NCBI RefSeq assembly: GCF_021725675.1
Contig: NZ_JAKJPO010000012.1
Span: 24,352-88,351, forward strand
Source of the DNA: Marilutibacter chinensis
GTDB taxonomy: Bacteria > Pseudomonadota > Gammaproteobacteria > Xanthomonadales > Xanthomonadaceae
Length of the DNA stretch: 64,000 nt
Direction of reading: 5' to 3'
In this document: positions 49,021 to 58,328 of the stretch, piece after piece
Position numbering within the stretch: position 1 is the first letter of the stretch
Layout: the number at the start of each line of letters is the position of its first letter
Notes under the pieces: model-generated
The model's input: only the letters and a program-made list of their open reading frames with translations
Told to the model about the DNA's origin: nothing
The model's database searches: none
Translations under genes and position numbers: made by a program

Positions 49021-50097
49021 TCAGTCGCGCAATGACGCCGAGATGGGCATCGCAGCGCGCGGCCGGCGCGCCAGCTCGGCCGCCATCGCCCGGGCCGCCT
49101 GGCGGTAGGCCAGCGCCGCCGGCGAATCCGGATCGGCGGCGACGATCGGGCGCCCGGCATCGCCCTGCTCGCGGATGCCGACATCCAGCGGCAGGCTGCC
49201 GAGCAGCGGCACCCCGTAGCGCTCCGCCATCTGCGCCGCGCCGCCGCTGCCGAAGATGTGCTCGCTGTGCCCGCAGTTCGAGCACACGTGCACCGCCATG
49301 TTCTCGACCAGCCCCAGCACCGGCACCTCGACCTTCTCGAACATCTTCAATGCCTTGCGAGCGTCGAGCGTGGCGATCTCCTGCGGTGTGGTCACGATCA
49401 CCGCCCCGGCGACGGGAATCTTCTGGGACAGGGTCAGCTGGATGTCGCCGGTCCCCGGCGGCAGATCGACGACCAGGTAGTCCAGGCCCTCTTCGCCCCC
49501 CCAGCGGGTCTGCTCCAGCAGCTGGGTCAGCGCCGAGGTCGCCATCGGTCCGCGCCAGATCATCGGCGTGTCCGGGTCGACCAGCAGTCCGATCGACATC
49601 GCCTCGACCCCATGCGCGCGCATCGGCTCGATGGTCTTGCCATCCGGGCTGTCCGGGCGCCCCGACAGCCCGAGCATCGCCGGCACGCTCGGCCCATAGA
49701 TGTCCGCATCCAGCACCCCGACCCGGGCCCCGTCGGCGGCCAGCGCCAGCGCCAGGTTGACCGCCGTGGTCGACTTGCCGACCCCGCCCTTGCCCGAGCC
49801 GATCGCGATGACATTGCGGATGCCCGGCAGGGGCGAGAGGTTGGGCTGGACCTCATGTGCGGCGATCCGCTGCACCAGGTCCAGCCGGGCCAGTTGCAAC
49901 CCTCGCGCCTCCAGAGCATTGGCGACCATCGAGCGCAGCGAGTTCTCGAATCCGCCTGCCGGGATGGCGAGGACGACCTCGACGACCGCTCGCCCCGCCT
50001 CCTGCTCAATGCGCACCCGGGCACCGGCCCGCTCCAGAGTGACGCCCAGTTCGGGCAGGACCAGCGAGGACACAACAGTTTGCAGTTCGAGGGACAC
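49021..50097 (-). CDS. apbC: Iron-sulfur cluster carrier protein ApbC (Mrp family)
   Basis: P-loop ATPase that holds and transfers Fe-S clusters, 358 residues. An N-terminal MIP18/DUF59-like domain covers about 1-85. The deviant Walker A GKGGVGKST is at 102-110, followed by VGVLDADIYGPSVP. The cluster-binding cysteines are in VCSNCGHSEHIFG near 265. I use GTG 50095-50097; the open frame extends to a TTG at 50160, which is less likely. It is divergent from the TonB receptor gene. Confidence 0.94.
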   Translation of the reverse strand: MSLELQTVVSSLVLPELGVTLERAGARVRIEQEAGRAVVEVVLAIPAGGFENSLRSMVANALEARGLQLARLDLVQRIAAHEVQPNLSPLPGIRNVIAIGSGKGGVGKSTTAVNLALALAADGARVGVLDADIYGPSVPAMLGLSGRPDSPDGKTIEPMRAHGVEAMSIGLLVDPDTPMIWRGPMATSALTQLLEQTRWGGEEGLDYLVVDLPPGTGDIQLTLSQKIPVAGAVIVTTPQEIATLDARKALKMFEKVEVPVLGLVENMAVHVCSNCGHSEHIFGSGGAAQMAERYGVPLLGSLPLDVGIREQGDAGRPIVAADPDSPAALAYRQAARAMAAELARRPRAAMPISASLRD

Positions 50098-50191
50098 GGA
50101 AGGACCTATGGGATGGCGGAAATTACGGATCGGAGGGGGACGAAAGGGCAGATTCGGCAAAGTTTCCCGCCATGGATATGTGGCAGGCGTA

Positions 50192-50206
50192 TTAACACCA
50201 TGTTAA
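50192..50206. promoter_or_regulatory. TTAAC-N5-GTTAA palindrome, candidate operator
   Basis: The perfect inverted repeat TTAAC-ACCAT-GTTAA lies in the divergent apbC/TonB receptor gap, about 125 bases before the receptor start. It is the only AT-rich palindrome in that gap. Size and symmetry fit a dimeric repressor site, but no regulator gene is adjacent. Confidence 0.4.
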
Positions 50207-50331
50207 GTTTTGGTCACCAAGGGACCTGGTCTGGACATCCGCCGGTTTGGCCGTCAGGGGAGTTGATGGCACGAACAACAAACGGCAGGGAACGCCGAAC
50301 TCAAACAAGACACTGCACTTAGGGGATCACA

Positions 50332-53214
50332 ATGGTAGTGAAAAGTCGCAGGCTGCAACGCAGCCGCTTGAGCGCTGCTTTGTTCACCGCAATGCTGCTG
50401 CCGCTCGCCACCGGCGCCTTCGCGCAGGAGGGGGCAGATTCATCTTCAGGAGACGCTCAGTCCCAGGAAACCTCCCGAGCCACCGAGATCGACAAGATCA
50501 CCGTTACCGGTTCGCTGATTCCGCAGACCGAGCTCGAGACATTTTCTCCGGTGATGACCATCACCGCCGAGGACATCCGCTCGCGCGGCTTCACCTCGGT
50601 ATCCGATGTCCTGCAGCAGAACGCCGTCTCGACCGGTGGCGTGCAAGGCGCACAGACCTCCGCGTCGTTCACCCAGGGTGCCGAGACCATCGGCATGTTC
50701 GGCCTCGATCCGGGCTACACCAAGTACCTGATCGATGGCCGCCCGATGGCCAACTACCCGGCGCTGTACAACGGTAGCGACACGTTCAACAACATCAGCA
50801 ACATTCCGATCGACCTGGTGGAGAGCATCGAGATCCTGCCGGGAGGCCAGTCCTCGTTGTACGGTTCGGACGCGATTGCGGGCGTCATCAACATCAAGCT
50901 GAAGAAGCAGATGGACGGCACCAGCCTGAACCTCCGCGGAGGCTGGTACGGTGAAGGCGGTGGCTCGAGCTTCCGCATCAGTGTCGCCGACGGCTTCTCG
51001 GCCGCCGATGGCCGGCTCAACGGCCTGGTCGGCGTGCAGTACGAGCAGCGCGACCCGATCTGGGCCTACCAGCGCGACCTGACCAAGCAGTACAACACCG
51101 ACGGCACTTCGCCGCCGCTGGCCAGCCGCGACTTCCTGGTCTACGGCTACAAGGACATCTCCAACTTCGGATTCGGCAATTTCGGCTACGTGCCACTGCC
51201 GCCGGAAGCAGAAGGCTGCGCCAACGTCGACCATCTGTTCGGCGGCACCGAAGGCGAGCGTTTCCGTCCGGGCTCGGGCGAATACTGCGGCTCGTTCTTC
51301 ACTCCGGGCTATCGCACCCTGCGCAACGAGAAGGAAGCGACCCAGTTCATGGGTCACCTCACCTACGACTTCAACGACAACGCGCAGTTGTACGCCGACC
51401 TGTTGTACAGCCACGAGAAGGTCGGCTACCACGTCGGCTCCAACTACACCTGGTGGGGCACTGGTGTGAAGTGGGGCTACTTCTACGACCCGGACGTCGA
51501 CGGTCTGATCAACCTGCAGCGCGGGTTCGCGCCTGAGGACATGGGTCCGGAAGGCTACCGCAACAGCATGAACTTCGACGCCAGCGATGCCTACCAGGCC
51601 GCGCTCGGCGTGAAGGGCTACTTCGGGGAATCCGACTGGAGCTACGACTTCGGCGGCACCCACACCCGCTACGAGCTGGAAGAGCGCAATTTCGTGCGCT
51701 GGGCCGATCCGATCAACGACTATTTCCAGGACAAGGTGCTGGGTCCGCAGCAGGGCTGGGATCCGTACTTCGGCGCATACCCGGTATTTACCCCCGACTA
51801 CGGTGCGTTCTACCAGCCGATCTCGCCCGAGGACTTCGCCAGCTTCACCGGCTACGCGAACAGCCGGAGCGAGACCTCCGACACCATGATCCGTGGCCAG
51901 GTGACCAACGCCTCGCTGTTCGAACTGCCGGGTGGCGATGCAGGTCTCGCGATCGCCCTTGAGTGGGGTCGCCAGAAGTGGGACTACACCCCGGATTCGC
52001 GCTTCCTCGACGGCTCCATCTGGGGCACCACAGCTGTGGCAGGAGGCGGTGAACGCGACCGCCACGCGGCGACAGCTGAGCTGCGCATGCCGTTGCTGGA
52101 CATGCTGACACTGACGACTTCGGGCCGCTACGACTCGTTCTCGCCGGACGGCGGCCAGAAGCTGGACAAGACGACCTACAGTGTCGGTCTGGAATTCCGC
52201 CCGGTCGATAGCCTGATGTTCCGCGGCAAGTACGGCACCGCGTTCCGCGCGCCGACGCTGTCGGACCAGTTCCAGGGCCGCAGCGGCTTCTACACCTTCG
52301 TGACCGACTACTACCTGTGCAGCCAGGCCGGCTTCGATCCGAACGATCCGGCTCAGATCGATGCCTGCCCGACACAGCTCTCGAATCGCCAGGTGTTCGG
52401 CACCCAGTCCGGCAACCTCGAGCTGGAGCCGATCAACGCCGACGTCTGGAACGCGGGCGTGGTGTGGGCTCCGACCAGTTCACTGTCGTTCACCGCCGAC
52501 TACTACAGCTGGGACATCGACAACGAGGTGACGCAGCAGAGCTCGGACGCGCTGATGTTCCAGGAGTATCGCTGCCGCGCCGGCATCGACGACATCAACT
52601 CGCCGACCTGCGTGCAGACCCTGGCACAGGTGACGCGCCAGGCCAGCAACAACTTCGTGACCGAGATCTACACGCCCAAGATCAACGTATCGAAGCGGAA
52701 GATGGAAGCCGCCACGGCGTCCTTCAACTATCTCCTGGGCACCGACAACTGGGGCCAGTTCGTCTTCGACGGCAACTACACCCGGATCCTGAAGCACGAC
52801 CGCACGATCTATGAAGGCGACCCGACCACCGATTACCTCGACAACCCGTATTACAGTACCGATCCGAAGGATCGCGCCACCCTGTCGGGCACCTGGATCA
52901 AGGGCGACTGGTCGAGCACGCTGTACATGAACTGGATGGGCGAGACGCCGAACTACATCGCATCGGTCAGCACCGCCGGTTACGATGCGCCTGGCGCGAA
53001 GAAGCTGGACGACTACTACACCTTCAACGCCAGCGTCAGCTATCAGGCACTCGAGAACCTGGAGTTGTCCTTCCTGGTCAACAACCTGACCAACGAGATG
53101 CCGCCCTTCGACGGCAGCTATCCTGGCAGCACGGGTTCGCCGTACAACAGCAGCAACTACAGCGTGTACGGTCGTTCGTTCTATCTCGAAGCCCGTTACA
53201 ACTTCGGCAACTGA
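50332..53214 (+). CDS. TonB-dependent outer-membrane receptor
   Basis: Large outer-membrane beta-barrel of 960 residues for energised uptake. The signal peptide ends around residue 31 (TGAFAQ). The plug begins EIDKITVTGSLIPQ, the Xanthomonad-type start that may include the TonB box. It continues with SVSDVLQQNA, YLIDGRPM, and VESIEILPGGQSSLYGSDAIAGVINI. The barrel contains typical RFRAPTLSDQFQG-like and NLELEPINADVWNAGVVW motifs. The C-terminus is YLEARYNFGN. The substrate is unknown: no siderophore or sugar genes are adjacent. A divergent TPR-sulfotransferase gene lies downstream in convergent orientation. Confidence 0.95.
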   Translation: MVVKSRRLQRSRLSAALFTAMLLPLATGAFAQEGADSSSGDAQSQETSRATEIDKITVTGSLIPQTELETFSPVMTITAEDIRSRGFTSVSDVLQQNAVSTGGVQGAQTSASFTQGAETIGMFGLDPGYTKYLIDGRPMANYPALYNGSDTFNNISNIPIDLVESIEILPGGQSSLYGSDAIAGVINIKLKKQMDGTSLNLRGGWYGEGGGSSFRISVADGFSAADGRLNGLVGVQYEQRDPIWAYQRDLTKQYNTDGTSPPLASRDFLVYGYKDISNFGFGNFGYVPLPPEAEGCANVDHLFGGTEGERFRPGSGEYCGSFFTPGYRTLRNEKEATQFMGHLTYDFNDNAQLYADLLYSHEKVGYHVGSNYTWWGTGVKWGYFYDPDVDGLINLQRGFAPEDMGPEGYRNSMNFDASDAYQAALGVKGYFGESDWSYDFGGTHTRYELEERNFVRWADPINDYFQDKVLGPQQGWDPYFGAYPVFTPDYGAFYQPISPEDFASFTGYANSRSETSDTMIRGQVTNASLFELPGGDAGLAIALEWGRQKWDYTPDSRFLDGSIWGTTAVAGGGERDRHAATAELRMPLLDMLTLTTSGRYDSFSPDGGQKLDKTTYSVGLEFRPVDSLMFRGKYGTAFRAPTLSDQFQGRSGFYTFVTDYYLCSQAGFDPNDPAQIDACPTQLSNRQVFGTQSGNLELEPINADVWNAGVVWAPTSSLSFTADYYSWDIDNEVTQQSSDALMFQEYRCRAGIDDINSPTCVQTLAQVTRQASNNFVTEIYTPKINVSKRKMEAATASFNYLLGTDNWGQFVFDGNYTRILKHDRTIYEGDPTTDYLDNPYYSTDPKDRATLSGTWIKGDWSSTLYMNWMGETPNYIASVSTAGYDAPGAKKLDDYYTFNASVSYQALENLELSFLVNNLTNEMPPFDGSYPGSTGSPYNSSNYSVYGRSFYLEARYNFGN

Positions 53215-53243
53215 TCGCCGGAAGGCTTTCGACTGCACTGGAA

Positions 53244-53275
53244 ACAGGCCCCGCTCCGGCGGGGCCTGTCTTTTG
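53244..53275 (+). terminator. Rho-independent terminator of the TonB receptor gene
   Basis: ACAGGCCCCGC and GCGGGGCCTGT form an 11-bp perfect stem around TCCG, followed by CTTTTGT. It lies 30 bases after the receptor stop codon and separates it from the convergent sulfotransferase gene. Confidence 0.9.
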
Positions 53276-53326
53276 TGCCGGGAACCAGACCGGGAAACGC
53301 CTGCCGAGAGCTCTGGCGGGTCAGCC

Positions 53327-54901
53327 TCAGTCGATCGCGACGCCGCCTTCGCGCAACAGGGCGATTAATTCCGCCAACTGCGGCTCATAGCGCTTCCAGC
53401 GCCGGATCGCCGAGCGGTACAGCGGTTCGCGAACCTGCACCACACTCGCGGTCGCCACCGGTGCCTGATTCCGCTCGAATGCCAGGCAGGCCTCGTTCCA
53501 GGGCAGTCCGCAGAACTCGAGCAGCCGTCGCGTGCACGCTTCCTGGTCGTCGACGATGTCCTCGTAATCGAGGCTCAGGATCCGCCCCGGCAGCACCCGC
53601 TCCCAGTGCTCCATCAATCGTTTGAACTGCAGGTAGTAACGCCCGGTATCGAGCAGGTCGAACGAATAGTCGTAGTGCTGCGATCCCTGGCTGAAGAGCT
53701 GCCTGAAATTGCTCAGGCAGGTATCGACCGGATCCCGGTGCAGGCAGACGATGCGTGCGTTCGGCAGGGCCCGGGCGATGTGGCCGGCGTAAAGGAAGTT
53801 GTGCGGCAGCTTGTCCGTGAATCTAGGCGTATGTCCGGTACCGGGCCGAGTGCTGTCGATGTAGGCCTGCCCCAACCGTGCGGCGTCGATCGGTGCCGAG
53901 CGGGACAACGTGTCGGCATCCAGCAGCGCCGGGGTCCGGCTACCCGACAGGCGCTTGAGCAGGAAGCCGAAGTTCGGCAACTCGCCCGCTGTATGGACTT
54001 CGGGATGACTGCCGAGGATGCGGTCGACCAGGGTCGTACCGGTGCGCGGCATCCCGATCACGAAGATCGGCTCCCCGCTCCCGTGGCCGACCACGGCCTC
54101 CAGCGGCGCGTCGAACGCCGCGATGATGGCGTCGAACAACGCACGATCCCGCTCGAAGGAGTAGTTTCGCCTCTCCCCTCCGGCCTGCTTTCCAGCCTGA
54201 AGATGCGTGAACGCCTCGGAAAACTGCCCGATATCCTCCAGCTCCTTGGAAATCGCAAGATGGAGGTACGTGCGACCGCCAAGATCCCCGGCCGCCTGTC
54301 CAAGCAGCCCCTTCAACCGCTTCAGGTGATTCCCCTCGGCGGACTGCCGACGAAGCTGCGCGAGGGCCAGATGCGCCTTCCAGTAACGTGGATCGCGCGT
54401 CAGACAGGCTTCATACTCCTGCTCGGCGGCGTCCACCTGGCCAAGAAATGTCAGCGAGGTGGCCAGATTGAAGCGATAGCTGGCAACATCAGGGCGCAGT
54501 GCCGCCGCACGTCTGAAGGCCCGGACGGCGTCCTCATGCGCATTGCCCTGCGTGAACACCACGCCCAGCGTGTCGAGGGTCATCGTATCCGTGGGATCCT
54601 GGGCCAGCGCGCGTCCGGCGACCTCCAGTGCCTGTCGCGTCATCGCCGCCGAGGCGAGCGCACGCGCCAGTTGGGCTGCATAGTCCGGACGCGCTGGATT
54701 CAGACGGACCGCCGTCTCCAGATGGCCCAGCGCCCGCGGCATGACCTGCATGTACAGGGCGGCGACGCCGGCAACGAAATGCACGCCCGCATGCCCGCCC
54801 ACTTCCGGTAGCAGCGAGTCCGCCAACGCAAGCGCCTGTGGCCACTGTCCGCGATTGAGGGCGTCCACCGCTTTTGCGTAGGTATGCGAATGATCGGTCA
54901 T
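53327..54901 (-). CDS. TPR-containing sulfotransferase family protein
   Basis: Cytoplasmic protein of 524 residues. TPR-like helical repeats fill about 1-230 (for example PDYAAQLARALASAAMTRQA). The sulfotransferase domain follows. Its 5'-phosphosulfate loop PRTGTTLVDRIL begins at 285, and a 3'-phosphate-type segment, ARIVCLHRDPVDTCLSNFRQ, is near 400. The acceptor is unknown. Genes of this type are often found next to TonB receptors, as here. I use ATG 54899-54901; the frame is open further upstream without conserved character. Confidence 0.9.
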   Translation of the reverse strand: MTDHSHTYAKAVDALNRGQWPQALALADSLLPEVGGHAGVHFVAGVAALYMQVMPRALGHLETAVRLNPARPDYAAQLARALASAAMTRQALEVAGRALAQDPTDTMTLDTLGVVFTQGNAHEDAVRAFRRAAALRPDVASYRFNLATSLTFLGQVDAAEQEYEACLTRDPRYWKAHLALAQLRRQSAEGNHLKRLKGLLGQAAGDLGGRTYLHLAISKELEDIGQFSEAFTHLQAGKQAGGERRNYSFERDRALFDAIIAAFDAPLEAVVGHGSGEPIFVIGMPRTGTTLVDRILGSHPEVHTAGELPNFGFLLKRLSGSRTPALLDADTLSRSAPIDAARLGQAYIDSTRPGTGHTPRFTDKLPHNFLYAGHIARALPNARIVCLHRDPVDTCLSNFRQLFSQGSQHYDYSFDLLDTGRYYLQFKRLMEHWERVLPGRILSLDYEDIVDDQEACTRRLLEFCGLPWNEACLAFERNQAPVATASVVQVREPLYRSAIRRWKRYEPQLAELIALLREGGVAID

Positions 54902-55010
54902 GACGTCCGCGGGAACAGGTCGGCCAGCGATCCTAGCGCATGCGGCAGATGACGTCCCCGCGGCACTGGCGACCTGCTGCAGCGCAGCTTCCATACGCAT
55001 GCGAATGCGG

Positions 55011-55016
55011 TATAAA
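55011..55016 (+). promoter_or_regulatory. Possible -10 element of the DUF2147 gene
   Basis: TATAAA lies about 53 bases before the ATG, and CTTCCA sits 17 bases upstream as a weak -35 match. The region is divergent to the sulfotransferase gene. Confidence 0.35.
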
Positions 55017-55068
55017 GGCCGGACGCCGCAGGACGGCGCCATTCCATTTCAAGCACCCGGAGGGATTC

Positions 55069-55524
55069 ATGCGAAACCGACTGCTCGCCCTGCTCGTCGC
55101 CGTACCGCTGGCCGCGGCATCTTTCGCCGCCCTCGCCCAGGATGCCTCCGGGTCGCCGGTCGGCAGCTGGACCACGATCGACGACAAGACCGGCAGGCCG
55201 AAATCCATCGTCGAGATCTACGAGGCCACCGACGGCACGCTCGCCGGGCGGGTCAGCGAGGTCCTGCAGTCCGACCGCGGTCCCAATCCGGTCTGCGACA
55301 AGTGCTCCGGCGACCGCAAGGACAAGCCGGTCAAGGGCATGGTGATCCTGTGGGGACTGCGCAGGGACGGCGACGTTTGGGAGGACGGCCAGATCCTCGA
55401 CCCGGCCACCGGCAAGGTCTATTCGGCCAAGATCACCCCGACCGCCGACGGCAGCAAGCTGGAGGTGCGCGGTTTCGTCGGCTTCTCGCTGCTCGGCCGC
55501 ACCCAGACCTGGGTCCGCAAGTAG
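55069..55524 (+). CDS. DUF2147 periplasmic protein
   Basis: Exported protein of 151 residues with a signal peptide (1-24, cleavage after ALAQ). The DUF2147 domain begins SPVGSWTTIDDKTGRPKSIVEI and includes the pair C73/C76 in NPVCDKCSGD. LEVRGFVGFSLLGRTQTWVR closes it. The family is probably lipocalin-like, but its function is unknown. A strong GGAGGG before ATG 55069 fixes the start. Confidence 0.9.
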   Translation: MRNRLLALLVAVPLAAASFAALAQDASGSPVGSWTTIDDKTGRPKSIVEIYEATDGTLAGRVSEVLQSDRGPNPVCDKCSGDRKDKPVKGMVILWGLRRDGDVWEDGQILDPATGKVYSAKITPTADGSKLEVRGFVGFSLLGRTQTWVRK

Positions 55525-55569
55525 CGCGCCGAACGGGCCGCGGATGCGGCGCCGCGACGAGATGAGCCA

Positions 55570-55599
55570 GAAGGCCCGGTCCTCCGGGCCTTCCGCTTT
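55570..55599 (+). terminator. Terminator after the DUF2147 gene
   Basis: GAAGGCCCGG and CCGGGCCTTC form a 10-bp stem around a TCCT loop, followed by CGCTTTCC. The T-run is short, so strength is uncertain. It separates the DUF2147 gene from metG. Confidence 0.7.
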
Positions 55600-55661
55600 C
55601 CTGCGCCGCCCCGGCCACGGCTGCGGACCGCGATGCGGCGGGGACCGGCGCAGCAACATGC

Positions 55662-55667
55662 GATAAT
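55662..55667 (+). promoter_or_regulatory. Possible -10 element of metG
   Basis: GATAAT lies 27 bases before the metG ATG, after the preceding gene's terminator. No convincing -35 is present. Confidence 0.35.
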
Positions 55668-55694
55668 CCACGCCCTTTCGCCAGCAAGTCCGTC

Positions 55695-57743
55695 ATGTCC
55701 CGCGAGTTCGTCGTCACCTGCGCCCTGCCCTACGCCAACGGCCACCTGCACCTCGGCCACCTGGTCGGCTACATCCAGGGCGATATCTGGTCGCGCGCGC
55801 AACGCATGGCCGGGCACACCGCGCATTTCGTCTGCGCCGATGACACCCACGGCACCCCGATCATGCTGGCCGCCGAAAAGGCCGGGATGACGCCCGAGTC
55901 CTATATCGCAGGGATCCAGGCCAGCCATGAGCGCGACTTCGCTGCGTTCGGCGTCGCCTTCGATCACTACGATTCCACCAACTCGTCGCGCAACCGCGAG
56001 CTGGTGCACGCGATCTACCGCAAGCTCGACGCCGCCGGCCACATCAGCCGCCGCTCGGTCGCGCAGCTGTACGACCCCGAGAAGGGCATGTTCCTGCCCG
56101 ACCGCTACGTCAAGGGCATCTGCCCGAACTGCGGCACACCGGACCAGTACGGCGACAACTGCGAGAATTGCGGCGCCACCTATGCGCCTACCGACCTGAA
56201 GGAGCCACACTCCGTGCTCAGCGGGGCGACGCCCGAGCTGCGCGAGTCGGAGCACTTCTTCTTCGAGGTCGGCGGGTTCGAGAGCTTCCTGCGCGAGTGG
56301 CTGGCCGGCGACGTGGCCCTGCCCGGGGTCAAGGCCAAGCTGCAGGAGTGGCTGGATGCCGACGGCGGCCTGCGCGCCTGGGACATTTCCCGCGACGCGC
56401 CCTACTTCGGCTTCGAGATCCCCGACCAGCCCGGCAAGTACCTGTACGTCTGGCTCGACGCGCCGATCGGCTACCTGTCGAGCTTCCAGGCGCTGTGCGA
56501 ACAGCGCGGCCTGGATTTCGACAGCTACCTGGCCACAGACAGCGCCGCCGAGCTGCACCATTTCATCGGCAAGGACATCGTCAACTTCCACGGGCTGTTC
56601 TGGCCGGCGGTGCTGCACGGCAGCGGCCACCGCGCGCCGACCCGCCTGCACGTCAACGGCTACCTGACCGTCGACGGCGCCAAGATGTCGAAGTCGCGCG
56701 GCACCTTCGTGATGGCCCGCACCTACCTCGACGTCGGCCTCGATCCCGAGGCGCTGCGCTACTACTACGCGGCCAAGACCAGCGGCGGCGTCGACGACAT
56801 CGACCTGAACCTGTCCGATTTCGTCGCGAGGGTGAATTCCGACCTCGTGGGCAAGTTCGCCAACCTCGCCAGCCGCTGCGCCGGCTTCATCGGCAAGCGT
56901 TTCGACGGCCGCCTCGCCGCGGCCCTGCCGGAGCCGGCGATGTACGCCCGCTTCGTCGAGCAACTGCAGCCGATCGCCGACGCCTATGCCCGCAACGAGG
57001 CCGCGACCGCGCTGCGGCTGACGATGGCCCTCGCCGACGAGGCCAACAAGTACATCGACGAGCACAAGCCGTGGGTGCTCGCCAAGCAGGAAGGCATGGA
57101 GACCGAACTGCACGCGGTCTGCACCCAGGCACTGAACCTGTTCCGCGTGCTCAACACCGCGCTCAAGCCGGTGCTGCCACGGGTCAGTGCCGAGGCCGAG
57201 GCTTTTCTCGCCGCCCCGGCCATGCGCTGGGACGGCGTGCGCGAGCCGCTGCTCGACCACGCGATCGCCACCTATACCCCGCTGTTCACCCGCATCGACC
57301 CCAAACTGATCGAAAAGATGACCGAAGCATCCAAGGACACCCTCGCCGCCAGGCCCGCGCCCGAAGGCGCTCCCGTCAAGGCTGCGCCGCAGCCCGCCGC
57401 CGAAACGCCGGCAACCATCAACATCGACGATTTCGCGAAGCTCGACCTGCGGATCGGCAAGGTGCTGGCCTGCGGGTTCGTCGAAGGCTCGGACAAGCTG
57501 CTGCGCTTCGAGCTGGATGCCGGCGAGCTGGGCACGCGCCAGATCTTTTCCGGCATCCGCGCTTCCTACGGCGAGCCGGACAAGCTGGTCGGCCGCCACG
57601 TGGTGTTCATCGCCAACCTCGCGCCGCGCAAAATGCGCTTCGGCCTCAGCGAGGGCATGATCCTGTCGGCCGGCTTCGACGGCGGCGCGTTGGCCCTGCT
57701 CGACGTCGACGCCGGTGCCCAGCCCGGCATGCCGGTACGCTGA
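55695..57743 (+). CDS. metG: Methionyl-tRNA synthetase
   Basis: Charges tRNA-Met with methionine. It has 682 residues, the long dimeric form. The class I HIGH-type motif is PYANGHLHLGHL (12-23) and KMSKS is at about 331-335. The zinc knuckle CPNCGTPDQYGDNCENCG is near 142-159. The C-terminal EMAP/tRNA-binding domain covers about 575-682 (IDDFAKLDLRIGKVLAC). It is separated from rnfB by a REP-like palindrome. Confidence 0.98.
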   Translation: MSREFVVTCALPYANGHLHLGHLVGYIQGDIWSRAQRMAGHTAHFVCADDTHGTPIMLAAEKAGMTPESYIAGIQASHERDFAAFGVAFDHYDSTNSSRNRELVHAIYRKLDAAGHISRRSVAQLYDPEKGMFLPDRYVKGICPNCGTPDQYGDNCENCGATYAPTDLKEPHSVLSGATPELRESEHFFFEVGGFESFLREWLAGDVALPGVKAKLQEWLDADGGLRAWDISRDAPYFGFEIPDQPGKYLYVWLDAPIGYLSSFQALCEQRGLDFDSYLATDSAAELHHFIGKDIVNFHGLFWPAVLHGSGHRAPTRLHVNGYLTVDGAKMSKSRGTFVMARTYLDVGLDPEALRYYYAAKTSGGVDDIDLNLSDFVARVNSDLVGKFANLASRCAGFIGKRFDGRLAAALPEPAMYARFVEQLQPIADAYARNEAATALRLTMALADEANKYIDEHKPWVLAKQEGMETELHAVCTQALNLFRVLNTALKPVLPRVSAEAEAFLAAPAMRWDGVREPLLDHAIATYTPLFTRIDPKLIEKMTEASKDTLAARPAPEGAPVKAAPQPAAETPATINIDDFAKLDLRIGKVLACGFVEGSDKLLRFELDAGELGTRQIFSGIRASYGEPDKLVGRHVVFIANLAPRKMRFGLSEGMILSAGFDGGALALLDVDAGAQPGMPVR

Positions 57744-57753
57744 AACTCCACCC

Positions 57754-57833
57754 GTAGCCCGGGTAAGGCAAAGTCGCACCCGGGATGGCATTCCGTCGAT
57801 GCCCCGGGTGCGGCTTTGCCTTACCCGGGCTAC
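57754..57833. repeat. REP-like 80-bp imperfect palindrome
   Basis: Arms of 31 bases (57754-57784 and 57803-57833) begin GTAGCCCGGGTAAGGCAAAG and end with its complement; only one position mismatches, and that would be a G-U pair in RNA. The 18-base loop reads ATGGCATTCCGTCGATGC in part. The shape and the outer GTAGCCCGGGTAAGGC fit a repetitive extragenic palindrome family seen widely in gammaproteobacteria. No transposase gene is adjacent. Confidence 0.85.
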
Positions 57834-57847
57834 GATCGGTGCAGCCC

Positions 57848-58291
57848 ATGCCTGACGATCTCATCGAACGCCTCGACCGCATCCTGCCGCAGACCCAGTG
57901 CCGGCAATGCGGGTTCGACGGCTGCCGGCCCTACGCCGAAGCGATGGCGCGTGGCGAGGCGGCGATCGACCGCTGCCCACCCGGCGGCGATGCCGGAGCG
58001 CACGCGCTTGCGCGCGTGCTGGACGTGCCCCCGCGTCCGTACGACCGCAACCGCGGTCGCCACCACGTCGTGCCGCCGGTCGCGCTGATCGTCGAGGCCG
58101 ACTGCATCGGCTGCACCAAGTGCATCCAGGCCTGTCCGGTCGATGCGATCATCGGCGCCAGCAAGCTGATGCACACGGTGATCGAGCCGTTGTGCACCGG
58201 CTGCGAGCTGTGCGTGCCCGCCTGCCCGGTCGACTGCATCGTGATGACCGCACCCGCGGACCCGGGCCCTTCCGCGCCACCCCATCGGTAG
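57848..58291 (+). CDS. rnfB: Short soluble RnfB-type ferredoxin
   Basis: 147 residues. An Fe-S domain has cysteines 18, 21, 26 and 43 ([11 protein letters not shown]). A double 4Fe-4S ferredoxin domain follows, with C86, C89, C92, C96 and C116, C119, C122, C126. The N-terminal membrane helix of typical RnfB is missing, and no rnfA, C, D, G or E lie nearby. It therefore looks like a stand-alone electron carrier rather than part of a membrane Rnf pump. I use ATG 57848. Confidence 0.88.
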   Translation: MPDDLIERLDRILPQTQCRQCGFDGCRPYAEAMARGEAAIDRCPPGGDAGAHALARVLDVPPRPYDRNRGRHHVVPPVALIVEADCIGCTKCIQACPVDAIIGASKLMHTVIEPLCTGCELCVPACPVDCIVMTAPADPGPSAPPHR

Positions 58292-58328
58292 GGGCCGCGC
58301 CGGGGCACGGGCGCACTGCCCGCGGCCT

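Noticed and set aside
57785..58291. Extended RnfB start upstream of 57848
   Set aside because: The extension lies within the right arm of the REP-like palindrome and encodes no membrane helix.
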